From Cercis canadensis (taxonomy: Eukaryota; Streptophyta; Magnoliopsida; Fabales; Fabaceae), in assembly GCA_003255065.1 (NCBI GenBank), contig QAOA01004830.1:108774-172773 (forward strand): DNA of 64,000 bases. Reading direction: 5' to 3'. The notes below the pieces were generated by a model that worked only from the letters and a program-made list of their open reading frames with translations, was not told where the DNA came from and made no database searches. The position numbers and the translations under genes were made by a program. Shown here piece after piece: positions 12,642 to 22,691 of the stretch (its first letter is position 1; every line of letters starts with the position of its first letter).

Positions 12642-14835
12642 CTAAAAGAATTCAAAATCCAAGTAAGGACCTGAAGATCTATCTGAATCAGTAGCACCTT
12701 TGTCTTTTGGAGGCACTGATGATTTGAATGTGTGATTCAAAAATGCAGCATCAACAGGTTTTGGAATCTCCGGGGGATGGATACTGCGAATGAGAGCCCA
12801 ATTAATGCTTTCAAAGAATGGGTGCTGTTTGATCTCTGTGGCACCCCTTTTGTATCCAAACCTTTTTTGTGGGTCTTTAACTAGCAATCCCCTTATCAAA
12901 TCCTTTGCAGCAAAACTGATGCTTGATCCCTCGGGAAATTTCAGAGGCTGACCAACAACATTGAACAACGTTTCACGGTTTCCATTGCCTTTAAAGGGTG
13001 TTCTTCCAAATAGTAGCTCATACAAGAAAATACCATATGTCCACCAATCCACAGCACTTCCATGACCATCACCTCTAATAATCTCAGGAGCTAAGTATTC
13101 ATGAGTCCCAACAAATGACATAGACCGGGCATTCGTTGGCTCAGCAATAAGTACAGGCAGTGAATCTGAATTGGCTAAGCTTAACCTTTCACTTTTTTTT
13201 CCTTTGGATTTTTTGGAGTTAAATAGATGGGGCCTGAAGCAAGTGGGCTGCAAACATGAAGGCTCCACACAAACTGGTAATTTGCAGGTAGGATCAATAC
13301 ATGATGGCTGGATACAGTACGAAGACATCTGACAAGCTGGTTCTTTAATGGACTGAACAAGGGTGGGACTCACACAACATCTTAGTGATAAATCGAAATC
13401 TGAAAGCATGATATGCCCATCTTCCCTCACTAGTACATTTTCAGGTTTTAAATCTCTGTATACCACTCCCATCATGTGTAGATACTCAAGTGCAAGAAGC
13501 ACTTCCGAAGCATAAAACCTGTAAAAAGCAAATTTGATAGTCAGAAAACAAGTTGAAAACTTTGAGCATAAAAGCATGTAAGCAAGCTCTGAGGTACCAA
13601 AATTGCAATTGCAAATGCAAAAAACAACCAATGACATCCTTAGTTATGCGGACAGCAGAGTACTACCAAGATTATATGCTAACAAAAAGGATTAAACATG
13701 AATCTCCAGCTAAATGAGTTTTACAACGTTCCCATGGTGATTGTTCACTAATCTTTGAGCTCCAGAAGCTTTACCCATAAGATTGTATCAGGAAATATAA
13801 AGTTGTTCTGTAAACATCAAGTAGTCTACCCTGAACCTACAACTAAAAGGCACGCCTCAACATGTACAAATTTGAAACAACTTACTCAGAATTCAGCTTC
13901 AATACTCATTCATCAAAGATGGGGAAAACAGAAAACTAGACCCAAAAAAAAGAAAGAACTTTTTTTCCGACTATGAAGTTGTTCCTTCTAATATTTACTC
14001 AAACTTGCCAAAGTAAGCTCTTCCGTTTATCTTCTCAAATTTTGTGTTTTTCCTATTTATTGGTTGTTCACATCATTGATTAAGGTAAACACTAAACAGA
14101 ATTGACCACATTATTGGGGAAAATGGTAGCAACATCAAAATTCAATGCTTGCACTAGTACTAACCTTGCTGCTTGCTCTGTAAAATGTTTGCCGGGTTGC
14201 CGTTGCCGGAGCGTATGTAGATCCCCACCACTACAAAACTCCATAAGCAAGCAAGAGAATTTCTCAGTCTCAAAATGAGAATAAAGGGTAGGAAGGAAAG
14301 GGTGGTCCAACAAGCCCAAAATATCTCTCTCAGTTTGAGCTCTAGCCAATTTCTTCCTTCCAGCTAACATGCCCTTATCCATAACCTTCATTGCAAACAA
14401 GCACCCCATCCCTCTCAGCTCAGCCAAGTACACACTCCCAATGTCCCCAAATCCAAGCTTCTTCAAGAGCCTGAAATGCCCCAAACCCAAATCCCCATCT
14501 TTAGTCTTTACACATTGTATAGCATCCCATCCAATGTCGTTGCCCTTGTGGGGTTTTGAAGGGCAAAAGCTCCTAAAACTGGCTTCATTTGCGTCATAAC
14601 TGTTGGAATTACTCACACTCACACAGCTTGAGCTACTCTTGTAACTTGCATCACAATCCGCAAAAGATTCAGTGCTCCTGTGGGGCTCAACATTGCTATT
14701 GCTCATCTTGCCACTACTCACACTGCTACTACATAGACTAATGCTAGTGCTGGCATTAACATTTGGGTCTTGGGGGCTGGTGCTACTAGCAGATTCAAAG
14801 TCATTATTTTCAGCATTATGGGGTGGATTGTCCAT
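12642..14835 (-). CDS. D6PK-like AGC (VIIIa) protein kinase
   Basis: Two minus-strand exons, 14835-14165 and 13518-12642, give 515 residues. The N-terminal 100 residues are Ser/Asn-rich. The kinase domain has the Gly loop at about 128-133 (GFGDIGSV), Lys150 in FAMKVMDK, the catalytic YRDLKPEN (D246) and DFD (264-266) in place of DFG, which is diagnostic of plant AGC VIII kinases. Between DFD and the activation segment lies the family's Cys/Pro-rich insertion (repeated C.xPxC motifs, then a Lys/Ser-rich basic patch), which in D6PK helps membrane binding. The protein ends PYLDFEFF, a PDK1-docking-type hydrophobic end. Arabidopsis D6PKs phosphorylate PIN auxin carriers at the plasma membrane. 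The single intron falls just before the conserved [14 protein letters not shown], as in the family. The loop Phe129 stands where homologues I recall have Cys; it should not block ATP binding. Confidence 0.9.
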
Positions 14836-15657
14836 GACCCAGAAGAGATTTGACTGTAAGGAGTTCGATGAAAGTTCTGAGAGAAAGTTTTGGGTTTAAA
14901 ATGGGGGCGGTCAAGGAGGGGGTGTGTGACCGAGGTGGTCAAAGAGAAGGCGAGAGAGACGCGGGCGCGAAGGGAGCTGAAGCTGAACATGCGGACCCAA
15001 AAAGAGGGTAAAAACGCTGTTCAAATTTGAAATGTGAGAAGAGGGTGATACACCCAATGACTGGGTTGGGGTTTGAGTCCATCTCTTGCACAGTCCCAGA
15101 AAATGTTACAGCTTGGGGACAAAAACATAAGAGGATGATAGAGAGGACCCTAATTACGAGGACCACAAAACAAAACAAAAGCCATTCACATTTCCTAAAC
15201 AAACACATTAAAAATACAATATCATTCAATACCGTTACTCTAGGATTTGAGCAAAATATCTTTTAAAAATAGAACAATGACCATTCAATTCCACACAATG
15301 ACCATTTTTGTTTGACTCTATTTTTTTTTTGTTTTTGAAAGGCAAATTGTTAGCTTTCTTTTGCATCATGAATGTGGTTTCATCAAATGGGGGAAGATGC
15401 GCATTTAGGTTGAGATGGTACAAGGTAACAAGGGATTATATATTCCAATGTAAGGAGATACACATAAATTTTTTTGCACAACATTTTTATAAATTGTGAT
15501 GTGTAACATAAGCTGAATTCAATTGATCATAATTTTTTTTTATTTGATTTACATTGGACTCAAATTATCTTACATCACCCTTCATAATCAGTTAAACACA
15601 CAAAAATTATGAACTTAGTTGTGAACATGTAGACACTTACATATTCATACTTCTTCT

Positions 15658-15660
<3 letters not shown>

Positions 15661-15721
<61 letters not shown>
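15661..15721. repeat. Compound (CA)n(TA)n microsatellite
   Basis: About 20 bases of CA repeats run straight into about 40 bases of TA repeats. Confidence 0.95.
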
Positions 15722-15724
<3 letters not shown>

Positions 15725-16602
15725 GCAACATCCAAGTTTTATTAGATCTATTAAAACTTAAACTATACTTACTTTAAATACACACACATTTTATTTTTTT
15801 ACACATGTCTTAATTTTTCTATATTATTTACATATTTTTTTTATTTATTTATCAAATGTTATACAATAAAGAATAACATATTCTTCGCCTAAATCTCACT
15901 CACCCACTTTCAATGTAATTTAAACATAAAATCTCCTAGATAAACTACTAAAATTCTACTTTTTTTTTTGTCAATAGATAAATAGTGACTACATTTATAA
16001 TTAAAGAAATTCAAACCAAAGAGAATAAGAAAACCAACTTTAAAACTATTAAATATCTTTAAAGATTACTTGCACATTTATTTTTCTTTAAAAAAAAAAG
16101 TGTATAACTATCATTTCTCCCCTAAATTTTATCATTTCCCTACGCTCCAAAACATAGCTTTATAAGTCAAGCTGTGTGCTTCGTAGTGCAATTTTTTCCA
16201 ATGTCTATCAAACAATCCTAACGTGGTAAATAGATTCCATTGGATATTCCCAAGAACCACAAATTATAGAAGGGGTTAGTATAAGGACCCCACCATGACA
16301 AACAATGTCATAACTCAAGAAAAACAAATGTAGAAGGATTTGAATCTCTGCAGATACTGCTGGAAATCATAATAGAGTATTCATCTGCTGATGAGCTGCA
16401 AACTATTTATTGCAGAAATAGAATAGAAAATAATTACAAAGGATACGAATATAAATATTATATAGTAGCTTTTAAGACTTTAAAACAGAGCAGCCGAAAA
16501 AGCTTTCACACATTGCACGAGCTTGTTTGATGCATTCTAGATACTCTTCATTTAGGATCTTGGAAAAAAAATCGCAACAATCTCTACATACGATTTTTTT
16601 TT

Positions 16603-16853
16603 ATGAGTAAATATACATTTACGTTTCTGAAAAATTTAAGATTTAATAAAATAGTCATTGAAAGAATATTACCTACAAAATAATTAATATGCGTAACAAA
16701 ATAGTCCTTAAAAAATTTAAAATTTAATAATTATTAGATTATTTTGTTACGCATATTAGTTCTTTCGAAAATTATTTTGTAGTTAGTATTTTTTTAAAGA
16801 TGATTTTTGTTAAATTTAAAATTTTTCAAGAACGTAAATATAAGTTTACTCAT
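16603..16853. mobile_element. Palindromic MITE-like element, 251 bp
   Basis: Nearly the whole element is a palindrome. The left end reads ATGAGTAAATATACATTTAC; the reverse complement of the right end reads ATGAGTAAACTTATATTTAC. The arms stay complementary through ATGCGTAACAAAATA to a short central loop near 16715-16738. No coding sequence. T-rich flanks hide any target duplication. Confidence 0.75.
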
Positions 16854-17876
16854 TTTTTTTTTTATTGTGTAGTAGCAATACTCTAACCTACAAATTTATT
16901 GAGTTCACTTATCCACCTCATCATTCGTACACATGTTGAGTTAAAGAAAACACTCACACGAAAAAAAAAAAAAAAGGAAAGGAAGAAGGCTCAATGAAAC
17001 AAGTTTATAAATTGGCAATTTTTTTTCACGTCAAAATGTTAATTTAAGGCCAAACAAATGCATAAACAAGTTTATACATTTTCAAGTCACATTAATTATA
17101 GTAAAAGAATTGTCCATTTTCTAAATAGGCATAATATTTTGTAGTCAGCATTAAAGACCAAATAAAAACAAGACTAGAAAAAATGAAAAGTTTGTGACTT
17201 AGTGGTGATAAAAAATTTAGGTAGTTTAACGGAGATTAAGGATTTAAATTTTTGTATCATCATCATATAATAAAATAAGATTCCAATTTTTTCCCAAACA
17301 CTTAATACATTAGATCATTTAAGCAAAAAAAATTACAAAAATGAAATGTAAATAATAATTAACAACTGAAGAAGTGGAACAAAATGGGTAAACAAGGGGT
17401 GGCACCCTATGGAGCACTTGCCCGTACCTAGATAGATACTTTAGTTGGTATCCTCCATAATTTTTTTTTTTTTTTTTTGTGAAATTTTAGAGTATTATTG
17501 GTTGATGAGTTTAAAATGTCTTTATATTTCCCATTCTGTTTCTCCCTTTTTTCTTCATTCCATTACAAATCTACAACGATGGGTGATGCACTTGATGACA
17601 ATACTAGTTATTGCTTCAACTTATGGTCTTACAGCTATGTTACGTGTCAACTTCTGTACGAGTATGACTATTAATTGTTGTTTTGCTCTCTTTCAAGCAC
17701 TTAATGGTAATGCTTAAAGGCTAATACAAATATACAATCATTGTATTTTCTTTTCTCTCAAGTTATCCACATCAAATCTTAAAGTGCAATTGAAGAAGAA
17801 GCACTATTTGGTGCATAATAAATATCTTCGTCTTATTTATATTCGTTATTCACTATCTGTTCACTTCCCAGCAGTC

Positions 17877-18851
17877 ATGCACCGGATTGCCTTCAGAATG
17901 AGAATGCAGTTGCCCAAATTCGTAGCCACTTTCTTTCTCTTCCTAATATGGCACTCCATCTTATATGGTAATTATGTTAGATTCTTTTGATTTTCTCTTA
18001 TTTTGTATATAAGGTGTTTATTATCTATTTGGGTATTTAACCTTAACAAAATAGCTTAAGTGATCATGTCATTAAAATCGGGGAGATATGAGAGCACGAG
18101 ATTAAATCTTGGTGATTTACCATGTACAGGGAATGCAATGGCACATCAAACTACATTCTATGTACACAACAAATGTCCCTTTCCAATATGGCCAGCGACA
18201 GCCCCAAACAGTGGGCAACCAGTGATAGCTGATGGTGGCTTCTACCTTCCCCCAGGCAGCACCCAGCGCATTGAAGCCCCATGGTCATGGAATGGCCGGA
18301 TTTGGGCTCGAACCGGCTGCCATTTCACGGGAAATTTGAAACCTGCGTGCGAAACCGGAGACTGTGATGGAAGAGTAGCTTGCAATGGACTCATAGGCAC
18401 TCCCCCAGTCACATTAATCCAAATTTCACTTCAAGGTGACAAGGGCAAGCCAAACTTCTATGATGTTAGCCTTGTTGATGGCTACAACATCCCCGTTTCG
18501 GTCACGTCGAGGCCTATAAACCCAAAATGTACCATCCGAGGGTGCTTGAAAGATCTGAAAAGCTTGTGCCCACATGAGCTTGAAGTCTTGAATTCTAAGG
18601 GAGAAGTAGTGGCGTGTAAGAGTGCTTGCTTGGCTTTTAATATTGACAAGTTCTGTTGTAGGAATGAATATGGAACCCCAGAGAAGTGCAAGCCAAACGT
18701 GTACTCAAAGATTTTTAAGGAAGCTTGTCCCGAGTATTATAGCTATGCCTTTGACGAACCTTCTTCGTTGGTGAGTTGTGCATCTACAGAGTATGTTATA
18801 ACTTTTTGTCCTACTGCCTGGGGTACTTATGGTGAGCACCAAGATATGTAG
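17877..18851 (+). CDS. Thaumatin-like protein (PR-5 family)
   Basis: Two exons, 17877-17967 and 18130-18851, with a GT-AG intron of 162 bp, give 270 residues. The start MHRIAFRMRMQLPKFVATFF leads into a hydrophobic secretion signal; the mature part begins near QTTFYVHNKCPFPIWPA. I count exactly 16 cysteines in the mature protein, the full set for eight disulfides of a long thaumatin-like protein. The family signature GRIWARTGCHF and the cleft aspartates in FYDVSLVDG are present. The Glu normally in TLAEFTL is replaced, here TLIQISL, so the acidic REDDD cleft lacks one charge. Family members are secreted defence or stress proteins, some of which bind beta-glucans. The early intron splitting the signal peptide is common in this subfamily. 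Substrate is unknown. Confidence 0.88.
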
Positions 18852-19191
18852 AGTTGTTGCACTTACATTTTCCCGTATCGAAATGTAATTGGGGGGCTGG
18901 TGATAGGGTCATTATTAGCATCTGAAGGCTCTATTTGATTTGTTACAATAAATTTTTTTTTTAAATAATAGTTTAATCTAAAAAAATATTATTTTTGAAA
19001 TTGGTTCATATATTTTAAATTTAATTTTTTTATATTTTGATTTATCATTAATTTAATTCTTCTGCACTACTTAATTCAAAACAATTATAGTGTAAGAATG
19101 TTCCAAACTAAACTAAAATATAATATATAAGGAAAATTCTGTGATGCGCCTAACATATAAATTTCTTTTTCTTTTTGGTCTTTCGGAAAAT
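18852..19191. other. Spacer downstream of the thaumatin-like gene
   Basis: AT-rich 3' flank with T- and A-runs and no gene. It leads into the site II-rich promoter described next. Confidence 0.5.
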
Positions 19192-19409
19192 TGGGCCAGA
19201 GCAAAATGTTTGGGCCCATATCTGGCCTTATTTGGGCTCATTGATGGACAATCGTCAAGTCCATTTCCACCTCCCCAACCAAAAAATAAAAATTGTAGCA
19301 AAAACAAAAAAAAGACAGCGAAATTTCTCTCGCGCCTCGCGGCGCCATTTAGTCGTTTCAATTTAGGGTTTCTAGATGCTTCACCGACTTAACCTGTTTA
19401 TATAAATTG
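19192..19409 (+). promoter_or_regulatory. Site II + telo-box + TATA promoter of a snoRNA cluster
   Basis: Three TGGGCY (site II) motifs lie at 19192-19197, 19211-19216 and 19233-19238. A telo-box (TTTAGGGTTT, the reverse of AAACCCTAAA) follows at 19362-19371 and a TATA-like TTTATATAAATT at 19398-19409. This combination is the known promoter layout of plant snoRNA clusters and ribosomal-protein genes. Two C/D snoRNA candidates start about 420 bp downstream of the TATA, and no ribosomal-protein exon is visible, which supports a snoRNA role. Confidence 0.7.
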
Positions 19410-19634
19410 GGGTTTTGAGGAACTGGATTAATGCCTGACTCCTTTTTCTCCCACGTAGCTGCCGCCAAGATGATAACGCTCCTCTATTGGAGATGCTAAC
19501 TTTCATCCAATTCGGTTCTTTCTCTCTTTTCCTTTTTTCTATAAAATTTTCCCATTCTTTTTCTCGGAAATACATTCCGTGATTCGTTGTATTTAAGTCT
19601 GATGATTTATGTTATTCTGATTTTATGATTTTTT

Positions 19635-19714
19635 TGATGATATTGTTTTGAAAAAAATTGCTTGAATCGTTTGCGAAGAGATGTGAGGATTACTTTATTG
19701 GTCCGTGTTTCTGA
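19635..19714 (+). ncRNA. Candidate C/D-box snoRNA with 25S rRNA guide (weak)
   Basis: TTGGTCCGTGTTT (19698-19710) is complementary to the universal 25S/28S rRNA stretch AAACACGGACCAA and is followed directly by a perfect D box, CTGA (19711-19714). A C-box-like TGATGA lies upstream at 19635-19640; another is at 19600-19605. By the five-nucleotide rule the target would be the second A in AAACA. No good terminal stem is visible, so the 5' boundary is uncertain. Its place in the cluster, between the promoter and two better candidates, supports it. Confidence 0.5.
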
Positions 19715-19831
19715 ATCCCCGTGACCGACAATATATTTTCCATTTCTGATCTCTCAGCAAATAACTTTTTTTTTTTTTTTTTAAATTTAAATTATGTTTA
19801 ACGATGAATGTTGTAGTTGAATTTTCTGTGA

Positions 19832-19921
19832 CAGTTGCTCTGTGATTATTTGCATTAGTTGCATATACGCTATTCCGAGCTAAAGTGTGAGCAGAAATTT
19901 CATTGTAAATGAGAGCAACTG
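19832..19921 (+). ncRNA. C/D-box snoRNA, 18S rRNA guide
   Basis: A 9 bp terminal stem pairs CAGTTGCTC (19832-19840) with GAGCAACTG (19913-19921). Just inside are a C box GTGATTA (19842-19848) and a D box ATGA (19909-19912). Both boxes depart from consensus, but the fifth C-box base (G to T) and first D-box base (C to A), which pair in the kink-turn, changed together. ATATACGCTATT (19863-19874) is a 12-nt complement to the universal 18S rRNA stretch AATAGCGTATAT, followed by CCGA as a D' box. The predicted methylated base is the G of AATAG. The RNA would act in a nucleolar fibrillarin complex. The second guide gives no target I can name. Confidence 0.72.
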
Positions 19922-19955
19922 CTACTTGTAAATTCTCTTGTAATTTTTTTTTCAG

Positions 19956-20050
19956 CTTCTGCTTTGATGAGTTAATAATAAATTCACATGTCAGACTTCA
20001 GAGATTTTCACAATCAATGAGAATGACAATTCTATATTACTGAGCAGAAG
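19956..20050 (+). ncRNA. C/D-box snoRNA, 25S rRNA guide
   Basis: A perfect 7 bp terminal stem pairs CTTCTGC (19956-19962) with GCAGAAG (20044-20050). The C box TGATGA (19965-19970) and D box CTGA (20040-20043) are canonical. Inside, CACATGTCAGACT is complementary over 13 nt to the plant 25S rRNA stretch AGTCTGACATGTG, followed after one base by CAGA, a D'-like box. The guide next to the D box matches no rRNA segment that I can recall. It starts 34 bp after the preceding snoRNA, so a polycistronic precursor is likely. The rRNA match is from memory of 25S sequence. Confidence 0.78.
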
Positions 20051-20218
20051 TATGATTTTTTTTCCTTTAATTTGTTTATGAGAAAAATTTACAGTGCTAA
20101 GTGTGACGGGAGATTTCNATTAGTTGCATATACGCTATTCCGAGCTGAAGTGTGAGCAGAAATTTCATTGTAAATGAGAGCAACTGCTACTTGTAAATTC
20201 TCTTGTAATTTTTTTTAG

Positions 20219-20313
20219 CTTCTGCTTTGATGAGTTAAGAATAAATTCACATGTCAGACTTCAGAGATTTTCACAATCAATGAGAATGACAATTCTATAT
20301 TACTGAGCAGAAG
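20219..20313 (+). ncRNA. Second copy of the 25S-guide C/D snoRNA (in duplicated segment)
   Basis: Repeats the candidate at 19956-20050 with the same 7 bp terminal stem (20219-20225 with 20307-20313), C box (20228-20233) and D box (20303-20306). One base differs (GTTAATA to GTTAAGA). It is probably the same locus counted twice. Confidence 0.5.
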
Positions 20314-20463
20314 TATGATTTTTTTCCTTTAATTTGTTTATGAGAAAAATTTACAGTGCTAAGTGTGACGGGAGATTTCTGAGAGGAAGTCTCAATACCT
20401 GCAAGGGAGCGAAGCAATTTATGTTCGCATAGGCCCAAAGTTACCGCCAAAAATCAATGCTCT

Positions 20464-20506
20464 ACGGCGTTGACGGTCCTCACTTAACGGTGAGCTCCTC
20501 CGCCGT
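20464..20506 (+). other. Two-tier GC-rich hairpin, possible structured RNA
   Basis: ACGGCG (20464-20469) pairs with CGCCGT (20501-20506). Inside, CTCAC pairs with GTGAG around a short loop, leaving an internal loop on each side. The shape is like one arm of an H/ACA snoRNA, but no clear H box or ACA box follows at the right distance. It stands out in AT-rich DNA just past the C/D cluster. Confidence 0.3.
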
Positions 20507-22691
20507 GAGTTGTCTCATATTCCATCGCCTTGGGTAGCGGCGTTGCTGCTTTTACCATTTGGGACTGGCCATGGGACATACATTCCCAACTTTTTTGACT
20601 TTTAATTTTTGTATGTTAGGGATATGATACTCGGACATGTGATTCTATGGTAATTACCGTTGAGAATGTGTTTTGATCTCTTACGCTAATTTAATAAATT
20701 TATTTCGTTCCTCTTTAAATTGCTAGTAGTGCACACATAAGCAGCTAGTTTTACTGAATTCTTTTTTTGTATCGGAGTATTCGGAGTTGTGTGTGTGTGT
20801 TTTTTCTCTTTTTCAAAGAGTGGGATACTTTCTAAAACACAGTAAAATGAGGCTTCAATAGCTATAATATAAAATATGAAAGAAATTTTTTTTTAATAAA
20901 ATGTTCACACGTCATGTTACATAACCATTGAAATACATACGAAATCCACCAAATAAATAATGTTTTTTTTTTTTTTTTTTTCATATGACATGAATAAATA
21001 ACTAAATGTTCTTCTTTAGTAAATAAGTAATATTTAATTATCATATGTGAGGGTACAATAATGGGTAATTAACCAAAATAATGTTATTTAATAAATAAAT
21101 TACGAATTTAGGTTATTTTTTAAAAATATTTATTAAAATGGGTTTATTTTTTGTACAATATACGTGTTTATTTCTTTTTGGAGGTCTAGTCAATGTGAAA
21201 ATAAATTTGTATTTTTTTAAAAAAAAATGCAGATTCATTTATGTGTTTTATACAATTTAAAAAATAACTTATTTTGGTAAATAATTTTAAAAGTAATTTA
21301 AATTTGTAAATCTTTTGTTAAATTGTATTATTTTGATAAATTTACCACAATGTTGTCCAACAAGTAATATTTTCTCATTAAGTTATTAATTCAATGACTC
21401 TTCACTTCTCCGTTTCTATAATTTCATTGATTCAAAAGATCAGATATCTTAACTTTATTATCAAATAAGTTTAAGTGGGTTTAGATTACGGTCCAAAAGA
21501 AAAATTTTAATGAATGATTATTTGTTTAGTTTGTTTATTTTGCTAAAGACTAATTATTTAAGTTTATGAGATATTATATAAAAATACGGAGATTTTATAA
21601 CATTATATAAATATGATAAATATATTTAATTTAAAAATAATTTTATATTAATTATTTTAATGTGATATAATATACTAAAAAAATACATTTATGAGGACGA
21701 AAAAGTATTGTATAAGGGTAATTTTATGCTATTTTTATGTTTAATAGTAAAATTCAGACCTTAGTTTAATTAAAATAAGAATCAACATTCTTACAATTTC
21801 ATATAAACAAAAATTCTTACAATGATGATTTTATATTATGTGATTAATTATTTTTTTAACATGTCGTTATGAATTTAATAAACTAACATAATATATATAT
21901 ATATTTAACTTTATTGTATTTTTAGTAAATAGACCAGATTTATTGATGTGGTATTGAATTTTTTTTTTTATTTATAATTGATCATTAATTCTCAACAAAT
22001 TAAATCAAATTTATTGAAAACCTGTTTTGCCATTTACCTTTACTAGATTACAATGCCCAATCAATCATAACTAACTAGCTACTTTGGGATTGACCAGTTT
22101 TTAAGCAAGCTTTGTAGCTAGAATAATGCTACTCAAGCAATTCCTACTTTTTTAATTATATAAAATTACACAGTTGACTCCAATTTAACGAAAAAAAAAA
22201 AATGGAGTTTAGGTGTGAATGCAAGAATCAATAATTTCTTTCTTCAATTTTAATGCTCTAACATTTAATTCAAGATTTGCATAAATCTTAAAGCTTGTGA
22301 ATTAATACTCTTAATTTAATCAGATACTGAACAAAGTGATTCCACAATCGTAACAAGACAGATCTAAGTAATACGAATAATGCCAAAAAAGATAAAAAAA
22401 AAAAGTGTTAATGCTGATTAGATGGGAATTGTTGGTTCAGCTCTCATAAAGGGATGCTGTTTTATCATTATAAACCTCTGTTTTCTCAATTGTGGTTTAA
22501 CCCAATTTGATGCTGGTGAGTTTGTGTTATATGATGATAAGACGCAGTCCTCACAATAAACCCAAGGTTTTCCTTGCACACAGACATGGATTATCTTCTT
22601 TATTGACTTAAATTTGATATATCAACTTGAAGCTTGTGTGGTTTAAATTTGAATGGTCCCGTGTAGGTGGCAAAATAAGCAAATTACTCAC
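20507..22691. other. AT-rich spacer, no gene seen
   Basis: About 2.2 kb of very AT-rich DNA with T-runs (for example 20961-20980). I looked on the minus strand for the missing C-terminal exons of the antiporter gene that ends at 22692 and found none. Confidence 0.55.

Larger units (their letters stand above)
14836..17876. other. Intergenic spacer between kinase and thaumatin-like gene
   Basis: About 3 kb, mostly AT-rich, including divergent promoters for the kinase and the thaumatin-like gene. It contains the CA/TA microsatellite (15661-15721) and an inverted-repeat element (16603-16853). No reading frame here resembles a protein family. Confidence 0.5.
19854..20379. repeat. 264 bp direct duplication joined by one N (assembly artefact likely)
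   Basis: 19854-20117 and 20119-20379 are nearly identical, with only single-base and T-run differences, and are separated by exactly one N at 20118. The second copy starts inside the 18S-guide snoRNA, lacking its 5' stem and C box. This fits two contig ends that overlap but were placed end to end. A real tandem duplication would not be expected to abut an N so exactly. Confidence 0.85.

Noticed and set aside
19381-19575. Ribosomal-protein gene expected from the site II/telo-box promoter
   Set aside because: The only ATG in good context (near 19470) opens a nine-codon frame; no ribosomal-protein exon follows.
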